A program made the position numbers and the translations under genes. From an uncultured Acetatifactor sp. (GTDB taxonomy: Bacteria > Bacillota > Clostridia > Lachnospirales > Lachnospiraceae): a stretch of 64,000 nucleotides of DNA. Within the stretch, counting starts at the first letter, position 1. Each line of letters begins with the position of its first letter. The stretch spans positions 203,009-267,008 of the forward strand of contig CAKSAN010000003.1 of assembly GCA_934436435.1 (NCBI GenBank), read 5' to 3'. The notes beneath the pieces are model-generated. The model searched no databases. It saw only the letters and a program-made list of their open reading frames with translations, and was not told where the DNA came from. This document shows, one piece after another, positions 57,540 to 64,000 of this stretch.

Positions 57540-59105
57540 ATGAGAATTACGAACAAGATCATGCAGCGTAATAATCTGTCCAACATCAATACGAATAAAG
57601 TGTATCAGGATAAGCTGAGCACCCAGATGTCCACACAGAAGAAGGTCAATCGCCCTTCCGATGATCCTGTGGTATCTATCCGTGCCCTGCGTCTGCGCAG
57701 CAATGTGACCGAAGTAACACAGTATTACAGCAAAAATATTCCGGATGCGGAAAGCTGGCTGAATGTAACCGAGGATGCACTGAAAAATCTGACAGAAATC
57801 GTGACGAATATGATCAAGCAGTGTACCAAAGGTTCCAACGGGGATCTGAAGTCGGAAGACCGTCAGATCATTTTGGAGCAGCTGAAGGCTCTGGGAGAAG
57901 AGGTATACAGTACCGGAGATGCCGATTATGCGGGGCGCTATGTGTTCACCGGCTATCGCACCGATACTTCTCTGAGCTTTGACAAGGAATATAATACCCT
58001 GTATACGATCACGGAGCAGCTTGACAGCAATTCCATCACCCAGATGACGAAGATCGATACCGGAAAACTGATGGATATTACCGCGGCGAATTATAATAAT
58101 ACGGCAAACAGCAGCATTACAGAACAGGACATCAAATCCACTGAGGTATATCGTATCCAGCTGGCTTATGACGATTGCATGGAAAAGGGAAGCCCTTCCA
58201 TTACTTTTCAGGAGAAACAGGCGGATGGCAGCTACAAGGAAGTGACCTGGCCGGATGCCAACGGCGGTGATCCGCAGATCAAGGAATTCTCTTCCACAGA
58301 GGATCCTTATAGCCAGTTGGGGGACGATGATATTTTCTATGTACGGGATACCGGTGAGATATTGCTGGGCAAGAACCGTTATGAAAAACTGATGGACTGC
58401 AAGGATGATCCTCTCACCTCCGGAACGAACGAAGGCGAGATCCGCGTGACCTACCAGAAGAATCACTGGGTCAAGGGAGATTTAAGACCCGAACATTATT
58501 TTGCATGTACCAGTACGGACGACGGCGTAAATGTGACAAAGTATAATCAAAGCTATCTCGATGGCACTTCCGAGAAGCAGGTGATCGAATATGATGTGGG
58601 ATTCAACCAGGCGATCCGCGTGAATTCCACTGCGGACGAGTGCTTCCAGCACGGTATCGGCCGTGCTGTGGATGACCTGGTACAGGCATTACAGGATGTA
58701 CTGGATCTGGAGGCTGTAAAGACCAAGATCGAAGGACTGCAGGAGAATGCTACCGGAACCGATGCGGATATTCTGACCAAACAGATGGAGGCTGTGGAAA
58801 AAGCGCTGACGCTGTCCAAGGATAAATGCCAGAAATTGTTTGAGAGCGGCATTACTACCTTCCAGGGATATCTGGATGATGCGAACCTGTGCATCACGAA
58901 CTGCGGTACGAGAAGCAGCAAGCTGGAACTGATCGACAACCGTATGAAGAGTCAGAAGACTACATTTGAGACCTTGAAGAGTGAAAATGAGGATATCGAT
59001 ATTACGGAGACAGCCATTGATCTGAAGAGTGCCGAGATGACCTATGAGGCAGCATTGATGGCTACCGGTAAGGTGATGCAGACCACCCTGCTTAATTTTA
59101 TCTAG
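57540..59105 (+). CDS. flgL: Flagellar hook-associated protein FlgL, enlarged
   Basis: A 521-residue flagellin-like junction protein. N-terminus MRITNKIMQRNNLSNINTNK, KVNRPSDDPVVSIRALRLRS, and NVTEDALKNLTEIVTNMIKQ are FlgL; the C-terminus (DITETAIDLKSAEMTYEAAL, MATGKVMQTTLLNFI) is also typical. FlgL is usually ~300 residues; here the central outer domain (~170-380) is expanded. It joins FlgK to the flagellin filament. Ten bases separate it from fliW. Confidence 0.93.
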   Translation: MRITNKIMQRNNLSNINTNKVYQDKLSTQMSTQKKVNRPSDDPVVSIRALRLRSNVTEVTQYYSKNIPDAESWLNVTEDALKNLTEIVTNMIKQCTKGSNGDLKSEDRQIILEQLKALGEEVYSTGDADYAGRYVFTGYRTDTSLSFDKEYNTLYTITEQLDSNSITQMTKIDTGKLMDITAANYNNTANSSITEQDIKSTEVYRIQLAYDDCMEKGSPSITFQEKQADGSYKEVTWPDANGGDPQIKEFSSTEDPYSQLGDDDIFYVRDTGEILLGKNRYEKLMDCKDDPLTSGTNEGEIRVTYQKNHWVKGDLRPEHYFACTSTDDGVNVTKYNQSYLDGTSEKQVIEYDVGFNQAIRVNSTADECFQHGIGRAVDDLVQALQDVLDLEAVKTKIEGLQENATGTDADILTKQMEAVEKALTLSKDKCQKLFESGITTFQGYLDDANLCITNCGTRSSKLELIDNRMKSQKTTFETLKSENEDIDITETAIDLKSAEMTYEAALMATGKVMQTTLLNFI

Positions 59106-59115
59106 GAGGAATTCT

Positions 59116-59574
59116 ATGAAGATCAATACTAAATTTTTCGGAGAAGTCGAGATTGCGGACGATAAGATTATCACCTTTGACAAAGGCATTATCGGATTCC
59201 CGGAGCTGAAGCATTTTACCATGCTTCATGATGAGGAAAAAGGCAGCAGCGTGGGGATACGTTATTTACAGTCTCTGGAAGAGCCGGGATTTGCCATGCC
59301 GGTTATGGATCCGCTGTTGGTCAATCCGCAGTATGATCCGGAAGTGGATGATGAACTGCTCACCGGTGTGGGTAACCTGACCCCGGAGAATATTCTGGTC
59401 ATGGTCACAGTGACTGTGCCCGCAGACCTGACGAAGATGACGGTGAACCTGCAGGGACCGTTTGTGATTAATGTAGAGGAACGCAAGGCCTGCCAGATCA
59501 TCCTTGAGGGAGACAAATACCCGGTAAAATACCCGGTATATGATATTCTGAAATCCGGAAAGGCGGGTGAGTAA
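59116..59574 (+). CDS. fliW: Flagellar assembly factor FliW
   Basis: A 152-residue protein with AGGAGG upstream. Family segments: [50 protein letters not shown], and [20 protein letters not shown]. FliW binds flagellin and CsrA; free FliW relieves CsrA repression of flagellin translation. Its stop is one base before csrA, the usual arrangement in Firmicutes. Confidence 0.96.
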   Translation: MKINTKFFGEVEIADDKIITFDKGIIGFPELKHFTMLHDEEKGSSVGIRYLQSLEEPGFAMPVMDPLLVNPQYDPEVDDELLTGVGNLTPENILVMVTVTVPADLTKMTVNLQGPFVINVEERKACQIILEGDKYPVKYPVYDILKSGKAGE

Positions 59575-59575
59575 G

Positions 59576-59794
59576 ATGCTGGCATTGTCCCGTAAGAAGA
59601 ACGAAGCGATCGTCATCAACAATGACATCGAAATCACCGTCCTGGAAGTCAAAGGCGACCAGGTCAAGATTGGCATCTCCGCACCCAAGGAAGTGCCCAT
59701 CTATCGTAAGGAAGTCTACCTTCAGATCCAGGAGGCCAATAAGTCCGCTGTGGATGCCGAAGGCATGGCAGCGTTGAAGAATTTGTTGGGATAA
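59576..59794 (+). CDS. csrA: Carbon storage regulator CsrA
   Basis: A 72-residue RNA-binding protein. ATG 59576 ([20 protein letters not shown]) is the canonical start, rather than an in-frame GTG nine bases earlier. [20 protein letters not shown] and EVYLQIQ are conserved, with the RNA-binding strand and the VPIYRKEV helix start. It binds GGA sites on flagellin mRNA to block translation and is held by FliW. A terminator follows, so the first flagellar transcript may end here. Confidence 0.97.
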   Translation: MLALSRKKNEAIVINNDIEITVLEVKGDQVKIGISAPKEVPIYRKEVYLQIQEANKSAVDAEGMAALKNLLG

Positions 59795-59827
59795 AAGGAA
59801 ACGAAAAAACAAGATCAACGAAACAGG

Positions 59828-59857
59828 CTCCGGACGCATAAGTCCGGAGTTTTTTTG
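59828..59857 (+). terminator. Intrinsic terminator after csrA
   Basis: CTCCGGAC (59828-59835) pairs with GTCCGGAG (59842-59849), with seven or eight T. Confidence 0.93.
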
Positions 59858-60090
59858 CCGAAGTTTTTTATTAAAAAGAACTTGCAAGGCTGGCAGGGGT
59901 ATGCTATAGTTATATCATCTAAAGAATTCTTTATGACAATTTCTGATAATATCTTTTGTGTGTATTTCGGGCTTTTCGCCAAGAATTCAAACAAAACGAC
60001 AAAACATAAGCAGGCGAAAAGAGGGATAGCGCAAGGAACTGTTTAAATTTCTCCTGTTTAGGTGGATTTGGTGTGCTTAAGGGAGGAAAA

Positions 60091-60791
60091 ATGAAGGATA
60101 AAAGAGAGAAGAATGACCTTGTTACAAAGAATTTTGAGGCATTTCCGGATGTGGCGGCAGATATTATTAATGCATTGTTACATAATGGAGAGGATGTCGT
60201 GACCAAGGAAGATCTGATGCCGGCACCCACAGAAAGTATTTATACGGACAGAGAGAATTGGTTGCGAAATCAACTGGAAGATGTGACAAAATATGAGATG
60301 GCAGACGGGCAGATCAAGGCACAATGTATGTAGATGATATCAAGGTACATATCTGGGAAATGCGTTATCTGCCGGAGGAGATCCGCAAAAGATTCCGGAG
60401 TGATATGAGAATCGTGCTGGATTATCTGGCAGAAGGCAACGACTATTGCTCAAATCGGAAGGTTATACATAAAGAGGCACTGATCAGGATGATTAATGTA
60501 TTATCAGGGGACGATGATGGGTTGGCAGAAGCGGATATATTGCAGAAGATGAATATAAAAGAGGAGGACGAGATTACTGTGTGTGAATTATTTGAACAAT
60601 ATGTCAGAAAGGGAAGACAGGAAGGAAGACAGGAAGGAAGACAGGAAGAACGAAAGGATTGCATTAAGGCACTGATCATAACATGTATGGAGTTAGGAGC
60701 GGATTACAGGACCACTGCGGAGAAGGTAAAGGCGAGGTTTCAATTATCGGATGAAAATGTTACTGAGAGCATGAATTTATACTGGAGTTGA
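60091..60791 (+). pseudogene. Rpn/PD-(D/E)XK transposase-type gene with internal deletion and frameshift
   Basis: ATG 60091 after GGGAGGAAAA starts an Rpn-like N-terminus (EKNDLVTKNFEAFPDVAADI, INALLHNGEDVV) that runs to MADGQIKAQCM and stops at 60331-60333. In a shifted frame, from 60324, the C-terminal part continues (YVDDIKVHIWEMRYLPEEIR, FRSDMRIVLDYLAEGNDY) and ends in a helical tail with a GRQEGRQEGRQEER run. About 150 residues with the nuclease centre are missing between. Rpn-type genes drive DNA transfer or recombination; this copy is dead. It sits inside the flagellar cluster. Confidence 0.75.
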
Positions 60792-60803
60792 GAAAAATAG
60801 GCG

Positions 60804-60844
60804 TAGGAGGTGCAAATTTTTGCATCTCCTATTAATTTTTTTGA
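60804..60844 (+). terminator. Intrinsic terminator of the Rpn remnant
   Basis: TAGGAGGTGCAAA (60804-60816) pairs with TTTGCATCTCCTA (ending 60831) with one G-T pair, followed by TTAATTTTTTTT. Confidence 0.85.
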
Positions 60845-60860
60845 AGAATTTACCGATACA
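60833..60860 (+). promoter_or_regulatory. Candidate SigD promoter before flaG
   Basis: TAAT-like sequence at ~60833, about 14-15 bases, then TACCGATAC (60851-60859). The -10 is a good SigD match; the -35 is weak. It would restart late flagellar transcription after the remnant. Confidence 0.5.
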
Positions 60861-60925
60861 GTCCTTAGAGAGGCAAGGTCATGCGCCCACGGAAGGCGCT
60901 TGTTTATCACACGGAGGTGACCATT

Positions 60926-61378
60926 ATGACTATAGAACCGATTTCCAGTGTTATGACAGTACAGGCACAAAACACAGCCGCTGCCAAGAATACTGCAACC
61001 AAAGTAACCACAGAGGAGAATCCCTCAGAATACAATTCTGCCAATGTAAAGGCAGCAGACAAGATTGACCAGACTACCACTGTTGTGGAAAATGCCAAGG
61101 GCAAGGAGCAGAATAATACCTCTGCAGACCCCAATGCAGAGCAGCAACAGCAGATAACCAACGAACAGATCAAGAAGGCGGTAGAGAAGCTGAATAAGAG
61201 TATGATGGCTCATTCGGAAGCTGTCTTCGGCATCCATGAAGCAACGAACCGTGTAACGATCAAGATCGTAGATAAGGACACCAAGGAGGTCATCAGAGAA
61301 CTGCCTCCAGAGAAGACATTGGATATGATCGCTAAGGTATGGGAGATGGCGGGCATTCTGGTGGATGAGAAAAGATAG
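60926..61378 (+). CDS. flaG: Flagellar protein FlaG
   Basis: A 150-residue protein; ATG 60926 follows GGAGGTGA and upstream residues are rejected. The N-terminal ~80 residues are low-complexity (N, T, A, Q-rich). The FlaG domain lies at the end: NEQIKKAVEKLNKSMMAHSE then VFGIHEATNRVTIKIVDKDT and REIPPEKTLDM-like RELPPEKTLDMIAKVWEMAG. FlaG influences filament length in other bacteria. Next to fliD, as usual. Confidence 0.92.
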   Translation: MTIEPISSVMTVQAQNTAAAKNTATKVTTEENPSEYNSANVKAADKIDQTTTVVENAKGKEQNNTSADPNAEQQQQITNEQIKKAVEKLNKSMMAHSEAVFGIHEATNRVTIKIVDKDTKEVIRELPPEKTLDMIAKVWEMAGILVDEKR

Positions 61379-61390
61379 GAGGATACCGAT

Positions 61391-62926
61391 ATGGCATCAT
61401 CAACAATGAGATTGACCGGACTGATGTCCGGAATGGACACAGAGAGCATGATCCAGCAGCTGGTTGCTGCAAGACAGACCAAAGTGGACGATGCGAAGAA
61501 GGCACAGACCAAGCTGGAATGGAAACAGACGGCCTGGAAGGATCTGAATACCAAGATCAAGAATCTGCAGACAAAATATCTGAGCAATATGCGTCTGGAA
61601 TCAGCCTATGCGAAAAGAACCACGAAGATATCGGATAGCACTGCAGCAAGCATAATTACCGGTGAGGGTGCCATGAATGGTGTCCAGACCCTGAAAGTGA
61701 CACAACTGGCAAAGACCGCATATATGACGGGCGGAAAGGTAAGTTTTCATGCCGGAGTATCTTCAGGGGGTAAGATCGATACATTAACCAGGCTTTCTTT
61801 CCTGGGCGTTGGAGCGGATAAAAAGGAGCCGACCATCGGGGATGATACTACCCTGACCATTCAGAACGGTGATACCACGGTTGACTTAAACATTACAGAG
61901 TCGACTTCTATTTCCGATGTTCTTTCCAAATTAAAAGAAGCAGGACTGAACGCTAATTTTGATACCACACAGCAGAGATTTTATATCAGTGCGAAAGAAT
62001 CCGGAGCAGCCAATGATTTTTCCATTACTGCATCGGGAACCGGAGCGGATGATATTCTGTCTGCTCTGGGAATTGCTGATGGGAAGAAGATCGACGGTCA
62101 GGACGCCATGATAACATTGAACAATGCGGAATATACCAGCAATACCAATGTATTTTCCATTAATGGCCTGACTATTACCGCACTGAAGGAGACCACGGAA
62201 GATGTTACCCTGACAACACAGGATGATGTAGACGGCATCTACGATATGATCAAGAACTTCCTAAAGGAGTATAATTCTCTGATCAACGAGATGGACAAAC
62301 TCTACAATGCGGAATCCGCCAAAGGATATGAACCCCTGACAGATGATGAAAAGGATACCATGTCTGATACCGAAGTGGAAAAGTATGAGACCAAGATCAA
62401 GGATGCCCTGCTTCGCAGAGACAGCAATTTGTCTTCCCTCAGTTCCGCATTCAAGGAAATTATGGGCGGTGGTATCGAGGTAAATGGCAAGAAGATGTAT
62501 CTGACGAATTTCGGCATCGAAACGCTGAGCTATTTTACTGCACCTGAGAACGAGAAAAATGCTTACCACATTAACGGTGATGCAGATGATTCCAGCACTT
62601 CCGGCAATGCAGACACCCTTAAGAGTATGATCAGTGCAGATCCGGATACCGTAATCAGCTTTTTCTCAACCTTGTCCAAGAAGCTGTATGATAAGATGAA
62701 TGATTTCTCCAAGTCCGTAGAAGGATATCGTTCTTATGGTAATTTCTATGATGACAAAAAGATGAAATCGGAGTATGATGATTATACAACGAAGATTAAG
62801 GAACTGGAACAAAAGCTGAACGACTACGAAGATAAGTGGTATTCCAAATTTGCTAAGATGGAGTCTGCTATGGCGAAGCTTCAGAGCAATTCCAGTGCCG
62901 TGACCAGCTTATTAGGAGGATCATGA
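61391..62926 (+). CDS. fliD: Flagellar filament cap protein FliD
   Basis: A 511-residue protein. FliD_N: MRLTGLMSGMDTESMIQQLV then ARQTKVDDAKKAQTKLEWKQ, TAWKDLNTKIKNLQTKYL; FliD_C with IKNFLKEYNSLINEMDKLYN and MKSEYDDYTTKIKELEQKLN near the end. It forms the pentameric or hexameric cap that guides flagellin folding. Starts with AGGAGG upstream; the stop is one base before fliS. Confidence 0.96.
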   Translation: MASSTMRLTGLMSGMDTESMIQQLVAARQTKVDDAKKAQTKLEWKQTAWKDLNTKIKNLQTKYLSNMRLESAYAKRTTKISDSTAASIITGEGAMNGVQTLKVTQLAKTAYMTGGKVSFHAGVSSGGKIDTLTRLSFLGVGADKKEPTIGDDTTLTIQNGDTTVDLNITESTSISDVLSKLKEAGLNANFDTTQQRFYISAKESGAANDFSITASGTGADDILSALGIADGKKIDGQDAMITLNNAEYTSNTNVFSINGLTITALKETTEDVTLTTQDDVDGIYDMIKNFLKEYNSLINEMDKLYNAESAKGYEPLTDDEKDTMSDTEVEKYETKIKDALLRRDSNLSSLSSAFKEIMGGGIEVNGKKMYLTNFGIETLSYFTAPENEKNAYHINGDADDSSTSGNADTLKSMISADPDTVISFFSTLSKKLYDKMNDFSKSVEGYRSYGNFYDDKKMKSEYDDYTTKIKELEQKLNDYEDKWYSKFAKMESAMAKLQSNSSAVTSLLGGS

Positions 62927-62927
62927 C

Positions 62928-63314
62928 ATGGCTTTACCCAGTGCTTATGCACAGTATAATAACAGCAAAGTTCTGACGGCCTCACCGGCAGAACTTACCC
63001 TGATGCTCTATGATGGAGCGATTAAGTTCTGTAATATAGCAGAAGCTGCTGTAGAAAAGGCTGACGTCCCCAAGGCGCATGAAAATATTCGTAAGGTGCA
63101 GAACATTATAGGATACCTGCATTCTACGCTGGATATGAACTATGAAGTCTCCAAGGACTTCGACAATATCTATACTTATCTCGAGGGACGTCTGGTACAG
63201 GCCAATGTCAAGAAAGATAAGGAAATTCTCGAAGAGATCAATACCCACCTGCACGCCATTCGCGACAACTGGAAAGAGGTCATGAAGGCAGGAGCAAAGA
63301 AAGGAAATGACTGA
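62928..63314 (+). CDS. fliS: Flagellin export chaperone FliS
   Basis: A 128-residue four-helix protein. ALPSAYAQYNNSKVLTASPA and ELTLMLYDGAIKFCNIAEAA are the classic FliS N-terminus; VQNIIGYLHSTLDMNYEVSK and KEILEEINTHLHAIRDNWKE complete the bundle. FliS binds the flagellin C-terminus and prevents early polymerisation. Overlaps the next gene by one base (TGATG). Confidence 0.96.
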   Translation: MALPSAYAQYNNSKVLTASPAELTLMLYDGAIKFCNIAEAAVEKADVPKAHENIRKVQNIIGYLHSTLDMNYEVSKDFDNIYTYLEGRLVQANVKKDKEILEEINTHLHAIRDNWKEVMKAGAKKGND

Positions 63315-63787
63315 TGGAGAATCAGCTTGCCATTTTGTCAGAGAGCCTGGATAAGAAGCTGGAAGTATTGCGGAAGATTCAGGATTATAACAAACGTCAG
63401 GAAGAGATATTTTCCGCGGAAAAGGTGGATATGAGCCTGTTCGATGATGCTGTGGAGGAAAAGCAGCGCCTGATCGATGAGGTGGTTCATCTGGATGAAG
63501 GCTTTGAAATCATGTACGAGAAGCTGGCCAAAGAACTGGAGGGCAACAGAGAGCGCTATGCAGCGCAGATCCGGGAACTGCAGCAGAAAGTCAGCAAGGT
63601 GACAGAACTCAGTGTGTCCGTACAGGCGCAGGAGGCTCGGAACAAAAAGCTGGTGGAAGATTATTTCGCCAGGGAACGCGCCGGCATTGGGCAGAGACGT
63701 AAAAATGCCAAAAGTGCATTGGAGTTCTACAAGAGCATGAGCGGGAACGGATATGTGCCGCCCCAGATGTACGACAACAAAAAGTAA
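63314..63787 (+). CDS. FlgN/FliT-like flagellar chaperone candidate
   Basis: A 157-residue, fully helical, charged protein beginning at ATG 63314 inside the fliS stop. Segments such as LDKKLEVLRKIQDYNKRQEE and DDAVEEKQRLIDEVVHLDEG are coiled coils. No confident family match beyond a FlgN/FliT-like helical hairpin; downstream of fliS this slot is usually FliT or a small export chaperone. The C-terminus SALEFYKSMSGNGYVPPQMY is found, as I recall, in Lachnospiraceae flagellar proteins of this kind. Function inferred from place. Confidence 0.7.
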   Translation: MENQLAILSESLDKKLEVLRKIQDYNKRQEEIFSAEKVDMSLFDDAVEEKQRLIDEVVHLDEGFEIMYEKLAKELEGNRERYAAQIRELQQKVSKVTELSVSVQAQEARNKKLVEDYFARERAGIGQRRKNAKSALEFYKSMSGNGYVPPQMYDNKK

Positions 63788-63799
63788 ATACAATGGTGG

Positions 63800-63834
63800 A
63801 AGGGAAGCAGATAGAAATATATGCTTCCTTTTTT
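63800..63834 (+). terminator. Intrinsic terminator after the last flagellar gene
   Basis: GGAAGCA (63803-63809) pairs with TGCTTCC (63822-63828), followed by TTTTTT (63829-63834). Confidence 0.85.
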
Positions 63835-63839
63835 GCGGT

Positions 63840-64000
63840 GGAATAGAAATGTAATATTCGGCTAAAATATAATCAGAGTATAGATTGGCCGAAAAATATT
63901 TGATTTTACCAAAAAAATTGACTAAACGTAGGGTAAAGTTTTTGTAGGAAAAGTTAATAGAAAAAAGAAAGCACCGGGATCCTGTGTTAGGATTGAAGTT
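63840..64000 (+). other. Right-edge intergenic sequence, possible flagellin leader
   Basis: AT-rich, no gene to the window edge. It holds the inverted repeat TTCGGC/GCCGAA (about 63858-63896), a TTGACT at 63919-63924, and a GGA-rich stretch (TGTAGGAAAAG, GGGATCC, TAGGATTG) of the kind CsrA could bind. In related genomes a flagellin gene lies here, but none is visible, and no clear SigD promoter was found. Confidence 0.35.

Noticed and set aside
57513..58466. 317-codon minus-strand frame opposite flgL
   Set aside because: Same reason; product is rich in I, H, R and resembles no protein family.
63860..63900. SigD promoter resemblance (TAAA ... GCCGA) near the right edge
   Set aside because: The spacing is about 21 bases, too long for a sigma-28 promoter, and the two GCCGAA arms are better read as an inverted repeat.
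1..64000. tRNA, rRNA genes or complete insertion sequences
   Set aside because: No tRNA cloverleaf, rRNA conserved block or intact transposase with terminal repeats was recognised; only Rpn-type remnants were seen.

Overview
The window looks like a chromosomal segment of a motile, anaerobic Firmicute of the Lachnospiraceae (Roseburia/Agathobacter-like Clostridia). The evidence is a SigD-type flagellar operon with two flgK paralogues, fliW-csrA, flaG-fliD-fliS, a SufCBDSU iron-sulfur operon, a BirA-type operator at bioY, a CIRCE element, L-arabinose isomerase with a GntR/LacI-type regulator, strong AGGAGG ribosome binding sites, and remnants of Rpn (PD-(D/E)XK) transposase-like genes that are common in this family. 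The genus is inferred; no rRNA or tRNA is present to fix it.

Region 1 (1-9.4 kb) is an AT-rich defence island, all on the + strand. It begins inside a DrmB-like DUF1998 gene, followed one base later by a NERD-domain SF1 helicase. After a MutT-like Nudix gene comes a tight three-gene cassette: a 1150-residue protein with an N-terminal nuclease-like domain and a helical-repeat body but no P-loop, a nuclease with a C-terminal EVE/PUA-like domain, and an AbiH-family protein with an added zinc ribbon and a C-terminal extension. This cassette is the best candidate in the window for an undescribed defence system. Region 2 (9.4-13.6 kb) is a patchwork of small accessory genes: decayed Rpn pieces, an internally shortened ArsC/Spx protein, a flavin-binding oxidase-like protein, a YhcG/DUF1016 nuclease, a peptide deformylase paralogue lacking the motif-1 glutamine, and an HTH protein with a bacterial PARG-like gene.

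Region 3 (13.6-32.6 kb) is housekeeping. It holds bioY under a BirA box, a Ca/Na antiporter behind a yybP-ykoY-type manganese riboswitch, a FIST sensor with a soluble chemoreceptor, an HD protein, an alpha/beta hydrolase with a membrane-anchored MurF and Ddl (separated by a 149-nt three-way-junction element), a CIRCE-controlled J-protein, a P1B-type ATPase with its small partner, and the suf operon. Region 4 (32.6-40.2 kb) carries a c-di-GMP phosphodiesterase, DegV, a MarR regulator with palindromic operators, a coiled-coil protein built from DNA tandem repeats, a P-loop kinase, and an unusual 5'-nucleotidase/guanylate-kinase fusion.

Region 5 (39.1-52.9 kb) is an arabinose/pentose uptake and sensing block: AraR-like regulator, araA, an AraC-type response regulator with a YesM-type kinase, a YtfQ-RT-YjfF-type ABC importer, and a Cache chemoreceptor paired with a second YtfQ-like binding lipoprotein. 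Region 6 (52.9-64 kb) is the late flagellar operon flgM-flgN-flgK1-flgK2-flgL-fliW-csrA, an Rpn-type remnant, then flaG-fliD-fliS and a chaperone-like protein. It starts at a good SigD promoter and runs off toward what is probably flagellin.
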